Positions 23,463-37,000 of a stretch of 64,000 nucleotides of DNA are shown here, piece by piece. The first letter of the stretch is position 1. Every line of letters starts with the position of its first letter. A model generated the notes under the pieces. The model did not search any database. It saw only the letters and a program-made list of their open reading frames with translations, and was not told the DNA's origin. The DNA lies in NCBI GenBank assembly GCA_903813345.2, contig CAIIXF020000010.1, forward strand, positions 4,703,169 to 4,767,168, read 5' to 3'. The position numbers and the translations under genes are program-made. Origin of the DNA: Owenia fusiformis. Lineage: Eukaryota; Annelida; Polychaeta; Sabellida; Oweniidae.

Positions 23463-24794
23463 CTAATCCGAGTCATCATCATCGTCCAGAGATTTTTGTT
23501 TATTGAATTTATCTATTTCGTTCATAGTAAATTCAGGACTGTCTTCAAAATCATTATCCTCAATTTCAATAGCCATGGGAAATGTCTCTTTCTTTGTAAT
23601 TCCTTTGTGAGTTGAAATAGTCTCTTTCTGAAATAGAAAATGTTGTAGGTTGATGCTTCATTTGACAAAAAGTTTCATTAAGAAAATATCTGAAACATTA
23701 CTCATCATTCTAATTCCAATACATATAGAGTCCATAGGCTATACATTCTTTGCTACATGTAGTTGCGTTATTTGATTTATAGTTATCAATACCTATTGAG
23801 AATGCCATTTTATATCTGCATTGGCCATTTAGGTTAATGTTAACTGTCCATTAAGAGGAATTTGAACTGTTTACATAATACTAAATAAATACTATATATT
23901 ACATGTTCCAAGCTTAAACAGATGACCCAATGAAAGAGAAGAGATCCGGTTAAATACTCACAGCAATTCTTTCTGTTTTCCGTTTACCCAGCATTGTCAA
24001 TGTGTCTTCCCTAAACTGTGACAACCTTTGTATTTTCTCCAATTCTTCAGTTTGTTCCATAGAGTGTGCAGTTTCTAAAAATTCTGTTAGTTCTGGAAAT
24101 GGAAGAAGTGTAAAGAATTTTAATTGAATTCATAAAAACATACAAATGCACATATATCACAAAACTAGCATCATAATAGTTGTGGTGAAAAGGTATTTAC
24201 ACAATAATCTAATATAAACAAACCTGATAATAATTTTAAAAAATTACTTACGAGGTGGGTATTCAATTCGTTTGTATGAGTGGTTCACACCTAAAATAAA
24301 ATAAAATAACATGATATGGTAGATGGTTACATAACACTTACAGTAGTCTATTCATTTAGTTTATGTTTCTGTTGACCTTCCTTTTTGAATTTTTAAAATG
24401 TACAATGAATGATAAATGTACAATGAATAATAAGGTTGATCCAAAACATATATATATAACTAAGTCAAGCAGAGACATATAAAAAACTGATCGATAGGCC
24501 TAATGAGTGATGCTGATTACTGATACTATGATAGGACGAAGGCAGTGAAGTGATACTCTATTATACTGAGTCAGTGACAGTGACTGAGTGAGGCTAAAAG
24601 TTTGAACCTTGTCCCGCTTGAGGTGCCACTTTTAGACGTTGTTTTACATCACTTGATACCAATCTTGATTCAATAGTTGGATTGAGCTGTACTGATTGCC
24701 AAAATCCCTTAGCACATGCTATATCTTCTTCGGATGAGCCGGTAAACAATGTTTTCTCTTTACTTTCACCAAAATCAACAACGGTGGTCGCCAT
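23463..24794 (-). CDS. Small acidic protein, 173 aa, four exons, unrecognised
   Basis: Exons (coding order): 24608-24794 (ATG in strong context, CAAGATGGCG), 24252-24290, 23962-24092, 23463-23627 (TAG). Phases agree (1,1,0). The exon-1 donor (CAAG/GTTCAA) is weak and is the least certain junction. N-terminal half mixed, with FGESKEKTLFTGSSEEDI and FWQSVQLNP. Middle exon predicted helical (LTEFLETAHSMEQTEELEKI then QRLSQFREDTL). C-terminus very acidic, ending DDDDDSD. No TM or signal peptide. I do not recognise the family; size and composition suggest a nuclear or cytosolic adaptor. Head-to-head with the 419-aa gene, start codons 248 bp apart. An in-frame ATG at 24812 would add six residues. 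Confidence 0.75.
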
Positions 24795-25042
24795 CTTGGT
24801 TGATAACAACAATACCGCTTGAGCATTGACAAATATCTCTCATTTTGGATCGAATTAGTACTTTCCATTATTCAATATCAATCTTAATTGATAATACAAT
24901 ACTTCACATGTTTTTTTCTAAAGAATAATACCCAGATTGCATAGTACCAAGATAATCATATTCATCATTGCCAGTGGCGGTATTTCTGTCAAAGAGGGAG
25001 ACATGTTGATCGCTGTGTTATATTCTTCTATAATATGTTCAA
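24795..25042. promoter_or_regulatory. Bidirectional promoter region
   Basis: 248 bp separating the start codons of two divergent genes, so both promoters must lie here (or in the first exons). No TATA box in a good position. It contains CCAGTGGCGG, a possible transposon-end fragment. Inferred from gene order only. Confidence 0.5.
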
Positions 25043-28000
25043 ATGAGCCAACGCTCAACTAGATGTAGAACAAGAGAGGTAAGTTTAAGTAATGAACTCT
25101 TCATATCTGTTGTCTACATGGAAGATAATTGCAGCATGAATCAGGAGAACTGAACAACAAAAAATAAAATAATTTTTTTTCTAGCATCAAGTGACAAGTC
25201 TGAAATTTTTCATCCACCACCTCATTATAAAGTATATTCATCCGAAAATACTGTCATTTCCCATCTGATCATGCCTAGCTAAGAATACTGAGGGGGCACT
25301 GAGGTCAGTCATGCATACTAGTGTTGTCGCGATGTGCCATAATCGTACATCGATGCATCGGCAATTTTCAGTAGTAAACATCGATGCACATCGCGATGTA
25401 CATCGAGAAAAAGTTCGAGAAAAGTGCACTGAAATACCGAACGCTAATGCACTAAAATATTGAACAGAACAAATTAATAAGAGTACGCTGGCCATGGTAC
25501 ATCCGGGAACATATAACGGTGAAATGAAAGTAAAGTAAATTTTTTAGATTAATGGTTCATTTCGACTAGCTAAAACAGTTTTAAAGCGAAAGAATATCTG
25601 AAAACATTTGAAAATGAAATAAGACATGAAAAAAGGTAAGCAATTTGCGTCAAAATAAAATAAGAAAGGGCGGTTTTTAGCAAATTAAATATTTTTAAAA
25701 ACATCGATGTTTTGTTTCAGACATCGATGCATCGCAAGAACCAGCTTTGGCGATGTATATCGCGATGTATCGATTAATCGCGACAACACTAATATCAACT
25801 CAGTTATTGTGTTACTGTACAGTAGTGGGAGTAATCTGAAAAGATGATCTTCTTGGTCAATTACCATGAGCAGAGAACACTTCATAATATTGTTGTCATA
25901 TGTGCGTAAATCACCCTGGGGCATGGCTGTGCAACATCACAAAGGTTTAGTGTAACTTGCCATAGGTAAAAGGGAGTTTGCTAAATGCAATGTACCATGT
26001 GGGAATTCAACCCAGGACCTTCTACTCCAAAGACCGATGCTTTACCACTGAGCCATAAGGGCTAGCCACCACACCTTAGGTGTAGTAGCAACCTATTATT
26101 GAGGGTCATACTACAGCTTTCATACCCTCCACAGGCTCTACAGGTTCAGCAAATTGTAATGATTTGTTAAAGAGGGGCAACAAGGACAAGGAAATTTATA
26201 GATTTTTAAGATTCACCATGTTTCATGAGGAATATCAGCTGAAATAATGTCCATCCAGGGGGTTTCTTTGTAGATAATAAAAATATATGTTAGTCTTGAC
26301 ACTGGTTGATGATCGTTGAATGCCCCCCCCCCCCCCCCCTACACTAATTGTTGCACCTTTAATGCTGTTGTTGCACTGCAGCTTCATTTAATTGAACGGT
26401 GTTAATTCTGACTACTAACTACTCAGAGGTACTGTATAGAAATGCTATCAAACAATGAATCTTTGGGATTGCTCTAGTAATACTGTATAGATATCATTAC
26501 AATCCCCTCCCCTTTATCTGGGAAATAAGTTTACAAGACACTCCTCACAAGAACTTAGTGTTAAATGATTCAAATATGCTGTCAAAAATAATGAATATTA
26601 ATTATGTTCATAATTTCAATCAATCTGAAGTATGTTTTCTGTAAGGGTAGAATATTGAGACAACCTTGTAAGAAGGAACTTTTGCCTGTGGTGGTCAAAA
26701 TGGTATATGATTTTTGATTTTCTTCAGTGTCCACGGGTGTTAAGCCAAGATGATACCATGAGCACATGCTTTGAGGATCCGCGTTGTTTGAACCTACCGA
26801 CGAGCCTACTTATACATCAAGACCCGTTACACAGTCATGATACCGCCAAGCAAGCTCATTGTATCATCGGGTCTGCTTTATCCCCATGAGTGTCAGTCTA
26901 AGGTGTGGCACTTTTCCACCTCATTATTTAGGCCACAATTTATGTGGCAAATGTGCCTGACCTCAAGTGACCTCTGAAGCAACCAGTTGCTCTAATGCTC
27001 TAATGATCAATGTTTTTGGAGGTCAGAATAATTTGAATACCTATTTATTACTTTACCTTTGAGTTATCAGTTCAATTAGCAAGTTGAAAGTTCAAATGTT
27101 ATATTGTTTTTTTTTTGAAAAAGCAAAGTCTTCTTGTTTTCATTGAAATATTTGATGCTTGGATCTGAGCTGGGTGGTCAATGATAGCTGCCGTTCTCAT
27201 TCTAAATAACCTTAAAATATTTTTAATTTATAATGATATGTGACCTATGCAATAGACTTGGACATAAACTATATTTTTCTGAAAATGTCAAAGATTAAAA
27301 GAAATTCCTCTCGCTGTAAGCAAGTAAGTTCAAAAAATAATTATATTTCTGCATGAACTATTTTTTCAAGTTTCAATAATGGCAGAAATGGTTTTTGTCC
27401 AAGTCTAGTCTATTGATTGTGTAATTTACATCATAATGAATTAAAAGTATTGTACGGTAAGTTGGAATGAGAATTATACTATTACAGCTATATACTAGCA
27501 AATTGAGAATTATGAGAGTTCTGAGAATTTACTGAATTCAGGAGATGGCAAGTCTGATACATTCATTTCTTGTTAGTTTCTCCTCTTCCACTTTTAGACT
27601 CGATGCTCCTTTTAAGCTCTTTTATACATACATTCTCAATTACTATTCACCAAACTTCAGTCGTGCTAGATGTATACCATTATACGTAAGTAAATATTAT
27701 CAGTCTCTGGCTTAAGCAAAAAAACAGTAATTATTTTACTCTTTGGATCGATATAAATGGTATATTGTGTTAAAACTGCAGGCATATTGTAGCCTAGCAT
27801 ATTGGCACCGAGAGCCCATAGAAGTCTGGTTACCATGGAAACTGCCTACATTAATGATTTGAAGCCTCTAGATTGTTGAATTATGAAACAGTTGTGTCAA
27901 GTTTAAAAAAAACAAATGCTCATAGGGTTATCTAACGGTGGACTTAAAAGCCCTTTAATAAAAAATGCACCATGATATAGTTGTCAAAAGAGCTAATATA

Positions 28001-31000
28001 GAATATAAAATGGCTCTTAGGCTGCATAATCGTTGTTATAGAATAGCTTGACATCTGAGCAGTTTGTTTTTCCAATTAATTGATGGATTCGGATTAAATC
28101 CAGATTAAATTAATCAAGATTTAGATTTAATTTACTAAGTGAAATATATGGGATCAAAGAGAATAAATTGATCGAAGCATTTGTTATGGTCATGTAGATA
28201 TTATTCTTGCCTTGAATTCATGTGGCTTGCTCTAATTGAAGTCTAAATGGGTCATTCTGGCCAATTAAAAGGCATTTTTTTAATAAATATATCTAGGTTT
28301 GTGTAGGTGATATCTGGAGGTGTCATATCTTTATTTGATAGAATTGTACTATCAATTTGATAAGTCTTACTTGAAGCCCTAATAGTGATCAATCCCTTGC
28401 CAAGAGACATATATAAAATATTATGGTTCATTAAACCAGTCACATACATATCTCAATATGTGAAATAGACAAGGGGGGGTCTAGAGGTTTGATGCGAAAC
28501 TACAATTTGATTTTTCCGATGATTTTTTTTAATTTGTATTCTATCCATCTATTCTACTCGAGTCATAGTGTCTTTTTAGAGTTGTCGCTTGTTGACAGAG
28601 TTGCTAAGGAAACTGACCTTAAGAAGTAAGGACACGATGTGTCATGCATTAATCATAGTTGAGGAAGGCAATAATGTTACATTTATCATAGATGAAGTTG
28701 AACAAATGAAGTTGGATAGGGATGGAGTGAAGCCCTCCATCTATTTGTTTCTCAGTCCCTCTGTCCCTCCATCTGTCTGGACCATAACTCAAATACTAGA
28801 CCAATTTTCTTAATATTTGGTGAAGATCAATATATGTATATATAATAGTATGTAGAAAAATCAAAGTTGTTTAAATTAAAGTTAATTAAGTATTACTGTG
28901 TGTATATATTAGATCATGGGCATCTAGTTGAATGTCCATGATTAGATGTAACTATTTTAGATTTATTCCAAGTTTTTGGCCTGACCCCCAGGGTCCGAGT
29001 AAGAGCCATCAAGAAAATGGGACTTTCTTTTAATTTTGAGAACTCTCTGAATTATACTCAAAGAAAGTATTTTAGAGTAGATTTCAAATATTGTATTGTT
29101 TTTTATTCATGCCTTGTAATATAAAATAGCTGCCTAAAAACAGGAATTTCCATTTATTTTGAGAACTCCAAAGTATTACTTCATAATTTTCAAATCAATT
29201 GAGTGGTTGACCTGATCACAAATTTAGAAAAATATCTCAATATTCTGTATCAAAAAGCAAAAACAGCAATATTTGAAAACTAAAAGAACACAACCCTTTT
29301 TATAGATATCATCTTGGGAATGATTTTGAGTAAATATGCCATTATTATTTAGAAATAATTTATTGTTCCACTGGATTTGCTACTCGGAGGAGTTCCTGTT
29401 TTTAGTTATCTTGGCAGGCCCCAGAAAAAAGTTCATCATTACCGTTTCTATTTATCTCATCTTTAATCGACTAATTATTTCCCTACAATTCATATTTTTC
29501 TACAAATAGAACTTTAAATTTCTTTTCTGCTCATTGCTATTTCATCTCTTCCATTCTCAATTAATATACTTTTTATGTCCAGTGATATAAATGACTGCTA
29601 TGAAATTTTGTTCAAGGGTCAGCTTCATAATTTATGACAATCAATATATCTCTTGTCTCTGGTATCCCATTTATCAGATCTCTCTAATTTCATATTTTAT
29701 CCACAAATACAGGAGGAAAGAGAGAAATCAATAGTTGATTATATAAAAACTCAAGAAAGCCATACTTCAAAATGTGATAAAATTTATATATTTTATTCAA
29801 TTCAAAAGAGAAATCATAGAAAAGCTGTGTTCATATTTTGAATTGTTTGAGGGTTGCTTACTCTAAACATGAAGAGTTTTATTTAAAATTTGTGTTTTAT
29901 CTTGATTTTTCACACATGAAGGCGGCATGAGATCAGAGATCACATCTAGCCATTTAAAAGGCTGCTAATTTCTCTAGTACTATTTCATTACTGTCTCATG
30001 AAAGATGTAATTTTTATGTGACATTAATGATGTTTTTCAAGGGATGATCATTTACATACAAGACTAAGAGTAGTAACCCTGGGCTTGGCCTATTATCCTC
30101 TGAGAGAGAGCTACCACTTTACAATTTGCCATCCATCTAACCTATCAAAGAGCCCCATAGACCTATTGTAATATGTTTACATACACTGTAAATATGTAGT
30201 CAAATCTTCTTTATTTATGACAGGTTCATATTGGTCCACTGCATTCATAGGCTCATCTGTTTTCTTTAGAGTATAAGCAATCAATGACTTTTTGAAAGGG
30301 TGGACAATAGTAGATATTCAGATTAGCACTGATCCAGCATAACAAATATGAGTTAATTTAGTGAGGAATAAGAAAATCATAATAAGGTCACCATCTAGGC
30401 CTCTATACATACTTAAGATTATTGAGAATTACGAAAATAATGTGTCTAATCTATCTCATGAATTGATTAGATTAAAAAATTTTGCGTAGGCTAGATGACA
30501 TATGGATTATCACTAGAGCTCCAGGTAAGATGTATTGCTTTCTCTTAACACATTAAGGTAAAAACATAAAGGAGAATATGAATGGTTGATTTGAAATTTA
30601 TTGGTTGATTACTTACTTCCAGTTTAATATTTTCCAAAACAGGGTTGTTAAAATTTCAATTTGTATCTAAATCTACAAGTTTCATGCTATATTAAAGATG
30701 TAGAGTGAGGCAAATTTTAGCATCTGATTGAGGCAAAATTTGAATACAGTTTTTTTCACTTCATGGACTATTTTTACTGCGAGTTATGATTAAGTATTAA
30801 GACGCCACATTTTCTTATGTTAGCTTCATAGCCAGGAGTCTATGAAATAGATGATCTATTGCGGAATAGATTCATAATTGGCCATTATTCAAGATTATAG
30901 GTGAACAGTAGATGATTATTAGAAGCCAACATGACTTTAACGCAAAAATCAATGTGAGAAACTAGTGATCTATACAGATTAAAGCCAGCCAGAGCTTACA

Positions 31001-34000
31001 GATATCCCATTATGTAATATAACCTTATTATCTCAGCTTCAAAGCACATCATTCTTTGTATGGATGATGCATAATAAGATCAAGTCACATATTCGCAGTC
31101 TAGTATGTACACCATTTTTATGACAAGGGGGATGAATAAATATCATTTTCATTAATTTTGCTTCTTTTAAAGAGAGGTTTATCTACCTTAAATCTACAGT
31201 AATACCCCTGTAAATAGAACTACATTTGGTACCTCTTAGAAATGTTTTATTTGGGAGGTGTTCCATTTATGGAGGTTCATTTAAAATTAGATCAACTTAA
31301 ATCATTGGAAACATGAAAAGTGTTCTACTTATGGTGATCTTCTACTTACAGAGATGTTCCACTTTACAGGTTTTACTGCAGTAGGATTTGACACTGAGGG
31401 TATTGGCAGGCCCGTAGCCAGGGGGGGGGGGGGGTTCGCAGGGTTCGGGCGAACCCCCCCCCCTGGCCAAAAATTCTTTCAAAATCATGCAGTTTTTCAC
31501 CATTTTGAGCACTTCTCAAGCGATTTTAGCCACATTTGACCAAAAATTGTCAAATGTGAACCCCCCTTGAAATTTTTGAAAAATGAACCCTGATTGGAAT
31601 AATGAAAAATGGAAGCTCTGTATTTATACTGCCTGATTCCACTCATGCCCTCATAGAGGCCAGGCAGTAGGCTGTGTCCAAAGAATATCTAATTTGGAAT
31701 CTGAATGTGAGTCTTGCATAGGGCCCTGTATTCTCAAGAGTCATTTGGGGATTAGATTATGTAGCAGATCCATTAATCTGAATTGGAATTGTCTTATTAA
31801 ATATTTATGTTTTTGTATTTGCAGATCATCCGACCACTAATGGAGTGCACTATTAAAAACAGGATGATGCATCGGGGCAAGGCGTTCAATAGAGACAGAC
31901 TAGCCAAGCAATCGACTGGGAGAATGATAGGTTAATTTGACAGCACTTTGAATGAGATAAATCATGTATACTTGTTTTCAAGCTGTTTCAGCCAATAACT
32001 GCAGAGCAAGAGGATTACATAGAATAACTATGGATTAAACAACTGTAGCATATTATGCTGGATTAGGAAAATGGCAGCGAATAACTTTGGATTAAAAAAC
32101 GGGAGCAGCAAAAATATTAAGATTTAGGAAAAACCAGACCTATTATAAGTGTACGTTCTATATCAGAAACACAATTGGATTATACTGTGCTGGTTGATAA
32201 GAACATGGCAGCTGATAACTTCATATCCATCAGTTTAGATGACAATGAATGTGAAATATGTCACCATGTGACACAGGAAGATCTTGTCACGTGTGACATA
32301 TGTGTGATGTCACATGAGAGAGCTAAAGTTCATACAGATATGAGAGCACATAAGGTGAGTCTACACAATGCTCATGATGAATTGCTGTAACTGTATACAA
32401 TGAATGTTTTTATTATTGTTTGTACAAATATTTTTTGTTTATAATTGATTTCTTTCCATGCCTCTGTTGGGACTGATATGCTTTAGGCCTGTTAGACACT
32501 TTTTCCGAAGGTGTGGTTTCACAATCACTGGAAGTAGTCGACTAGTCTTATCACATCAGAGATATACATGTACTGATTTCAGGTCCATTATGATCGCTCA
32601 ATTTCCATTTTTCATCTGAATATCTAGATAATATGCAGTAAGCCCCCCCCCCCCCATCTGACAGACATGTGCTTGAAACTTAATGATAAAGAAATAGAAA
32701 AACTGCTGCATTGATTTTTATTGTTATTTCAAACGAGAAAAACACGACTTTGTTTTCTTGTGCTAATGATTTCCTAATTTAGAAACAGTGAACTTCAACT
32801 GCATAACTATGTTCTGTTTAGTTATTCAAGACTATCGATCAGAAATATTGTGAGAGAAAACTGGTGATTAATCCAACCAGGAAGCCATGTAGAGGTTCAA
32901 TAACTCTCCACATTATTGAAACGTGACATTATTTGTGAAGACTGCAGACATAATAATTACACAACTAATCTGCAATGTTACAGTATGGTACCACATCAGC
33001 TATGTAGTACCATATAGCAGAGTCAGTGTATGGTTGTGGTACTCAGTACTGTAGTAATAGATAGTACAGTATGTTTCCACATCAGCTATAGTATCATGTA
33101 GCACAGTATGGTACTTGGTTGGTAATGTAGTGAAAATGGAACAGTGTGGTACTGCATCAGCTATTTACCATAAAGCACAGTGAAATACAATAGTGTATGG
33201 TATTCAGTACTGTAGTAATAAATGGTATAGCATGGTACCACATCAGCTATAGTACCATATAATACAGTGCATGATACTCAGTACTATAGAATTGGACATG
33301 GTAAAAGTATGGTACCATATCTGCTACAGTACCATATAACACAGTATTTAATGGTACAGTATGGTACTGCATCAGTTAGACTACCATAAAGGACAGTGAA
33401 ATATAGTAGTGTATGGTTTTCAGTACTGTTGTAATAAATGGTACAGTGAGGTACCACGTGGACTACAGTACCATAGTGTATGATACTGAAGGACTATTAT
33501 TAAATGGTACAATATTTTAACACATCAGTTACAGTATCATGTAGCACAGTATATGATACTCAGTACGTAATAAATGGGTATGGTACTGCATCAGTTAGAA
33601 AAAGCAACAAGCAAATGTGTGACATATACGCAATTTGCATGAAAATTCTGAACGAACTATGTTCATTTTTTGATCTGACCAATTACATAACAGCATTCTT
33701 GATTGATATATAATAATGCATAGTATTACGTACATGTAGTATTGTTTTTGATCTGACCAATTATATTACTTGATTCTGTGTGCAATAATGCATAATATCA
33801 CAAGACCAATTCCTGTAAAGCGTAACAAGTAATTATGCCATTTGTCCTTGCCCCTACTCTTACTAATCTTGTCAATCTATTTAATCATAGTCTTTCATCA
33901 GAAGTCTATTGATGTATATATGAGTCATATTTATTTTGAATAACACCAGTTGATTTATGATTGATCCAAAACAATACATACAATCTGTTGATTAATTTCA

Positions 34001-37000
34001 GGTTTGTTTCCAAAAGTCTCACGAGATTCTTCTGCATAAGTTACCAAGCAGCCCGAAGAAGTCACCACCACCGATGGCTTCCGTTCACTCGCCGAAACAT
34101 GAGGTTTACCAAAATATTAAGGGATATGTCGGGGAGAAACTTAGTTGGATAATGAAGTACGCCCAGGATCCCCATTTTGAAGAATCACGTCAAAACATAT
34201 ACGCGTCACAAAATTATAAGACATCGAGTTCAAATGCTCCAAATTATTTTACACTTTCTCCGTTTGAAAGAAGAAAAAAGTTTACAGATAAGGGGAAAAA
34301 GAAACCTGTGTCTAGTTTAGCGCAAAGTCGACGCCAGAGTAATTCGCACACAGACCTCACCAATCTAGATAACAATGACAATGAAAATGGAAACTCTAAA
34401 GAGAAACAAATTACTGACAATCCATCAGCCTATAGTCGTACAAAATCAGATGGAAATGAAGGCCTTGCAAAATATACTAGACATAATAATAGTGATAAAA
34501 ACAAGAACACTAGAATCAGCCAAGTGAGAAACATTAATTTAGGAAATGATTTTCTGAGCAGTGACCGTGATGATGATATTAACATTGGAAGACATGCCTT
34601 TCTCGGGAAGCCACGTCAAAAAACAAAACATAAAGATTTGTACTCAAAGCCTGACCCTCCAACTCCTAAGCCTACACGCAGAGTCCCCATAGACCTGTGT
34701 ACTTGTGAGTATAAAGTCTAAATTAACATGTGCCCTTTCACCCTTACTTCTAGCAAATGAGACCACTTGTCAAGCAAAGCCTGCTTCCTGTTTTTACAAA
34801 TTAATTATTGTATGCATGTTTTCAATGTAAATCATATGGTTTCTACCTGCTGTTATAGAGTTCTTGCCATCTATGCCTAACAGCTGTGGAAGGGCTGATT
34901 CATATTTATTTTTTCAAATGAATGTTTGAACAGTTGAGGCCTGCTGTAGAATGAGTGTAAATGTAATTGTTATACCTCTCTACCTTTAAAGGAGAGCACT
35001 ATCTCCTAAAAGATAACCTGGTATTTGTATCCCTAAGGAGAAGCCAGTCTCTTATATGATAAGCTGGTCTCCTAAAGGAGAAGCCATTCTCTTATATGAT
35101 AAGCTTTTCCTAAAGGAGAGCCCTGTCTGCTAAAGGATAAGCTGGTTTCTTAGGGAAGCTTCACTTCTAAAGAGTAAGCTAGCCTCCTAAAAGAAAAGCC
35201 TGCCTCTTATAAGATAGGTTAGTCTCCTAAAGGAGAAACCTGACTTGAAAGATATGATCTTTAAAGGTGAAGCTTGTCTGCTAAAAGGTAAGCTAGTGTC
35301 CTAAAGGAGAACCCTGTCTCTAACATGATAAACTTGTCTCCCAAAGGAGATGTCTCTAATAGGATAAGCTGGTCTTCTAAAGGAGATGTCTGTCTCTAAT
35401 AGGATAAGCTAGTCTTCTTAAGGAGAACCCTGTCTCTAACATGATAAACTTGTCTCCCAAAGGAGATGTCTCAAATAGGATAAGCTGGTCTTCTAAAGGA
35501 GAACCCTGTCTCTAACATGATAAACTTGTCTCCCAAAGGAGATGTCTGTCTCTAATAGGATAAGCTGGTCTTCTAAAGGAGAACCCTGTCTCTAACATGA
35601 TAAACTTGTCTCTCAAAGGAGATGTCTGTCTCTAATAGGATAAGCTGGTCTTCTAAAGGAGAACCCTGTCTCTAACATGATAAACTTGTCTCCCAAAGGA
35701 GATGTCTGTCTCTAATAGGATAAACTGGTCTTCTAAAGGAGAACCCTGTCTCTAATAGGATAAGCTGATCTCGTAGAGAAGCCTGACTCCAATAGGCCAT
35801 AATAAGAAGCCTGTCTTCTGTATGATAAGCTGGTCTCCTAAAGGATAAGCTTAACTTTTATATAAGCTGATCTCCTTAAGGAGAAGCCTTTCTACTTGAG
35901 GATTTGCTGCTCTAATTGAGGAAAATATATGTTTAGTCTCAAGCCTAACTGTCTCCACAGAGAAAACCATTGAAGATCAATTTTGCAGTAATTCCATGAA
36001 GCTAGTATGATTAATAGATATAGATAAAAAAGTGTCCAGTTTGCATAAATAATTCATCTATTATCACAGCCACATCTTGTGCAATCAGAGATAATGTCAA
36101 ATATGGTGCCCCATCTATCCCTCGGGTCCCCTTATATTAAATGACTTTGTCTAGTAAATCATTAGTCTTCCTTCTCAGTATTATAGATGGCTGGTGAATC
36201 TCCTTGATTTTTGTTTTTTGTTGCCAAAAGTGGTAACATATTGTTATAGTCTCCAGCTTTTTTGTGGATGGTGTTTGGCATTTGGTGTTCATTGGATGGT
36301 GCTCATCATCTGTAACAAATGGCAGGTGGCAATATTTTGCATATTAATGCCTTGTGTACAATTATAGAAGTCCTTAGAGGTCAGTGTTTTACCTAGTTCA
36401 AATCAAAAACCAATTTACAAGCCAGAAAAGCATCATAGGATTTTGTTGTGCTTTTGTCTGAGGTGCCTTATTAAATAAGCTCACATCTGAGGAATCGTCC
36501 CATTTAATTTGTATAGCAAATAGATTCGCTTTGAGATTTCAAATACGTCAACTGGGGAGATTAAAAGACACAAGTAAATTGGAAATTGATAATACAATAC
36601 ATGCCACCCTTCACAATCTGGTTTGCTGCTAAGGAAAGAATTGAAAAACCCTTGGACCAAAGATGAATACATGCTAAATTGAGGTCTATGCTTTCATCAT
36701 ATTCATTATTCCAATTTGGTATTTAATAAAAATGATAATCCTTTGAGGTTTGGCTTTCCAAACCCTTGGGGTGAAATATGTGAATATAAGGTCTTAATTT
36801 TAAAATTCATGAATCAGTTTCTATGAATAAGAAGAAAGGAAATAAGTTTAAACATACCATATCCTCATGAGCATTAAGTCAAGTCAATATTATGAGATGC
36901 ATCACAGTTCTCTTAATTCTATCTATTAGTGTCATTGGATTACCAGTTGCTTTGAGTAATATTGAATAAGGCCAAATGTTAGATGCAAGATTTTCATTGA

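Noticed and set aside
25998-26065. A functional tRNA gene
   Set aside because: A and B boxes are present but the B box is off consensus and the anticodon stem does not pair, so I list it as a SINE or decayed copy.
28589-28813. 74-codon + strand ORF in the long first intron
   Set aside because: Its C-terminal half is translated dispersed pyrimidine repeat, and no phase-compatible splice sites link it to neighbouring exons.
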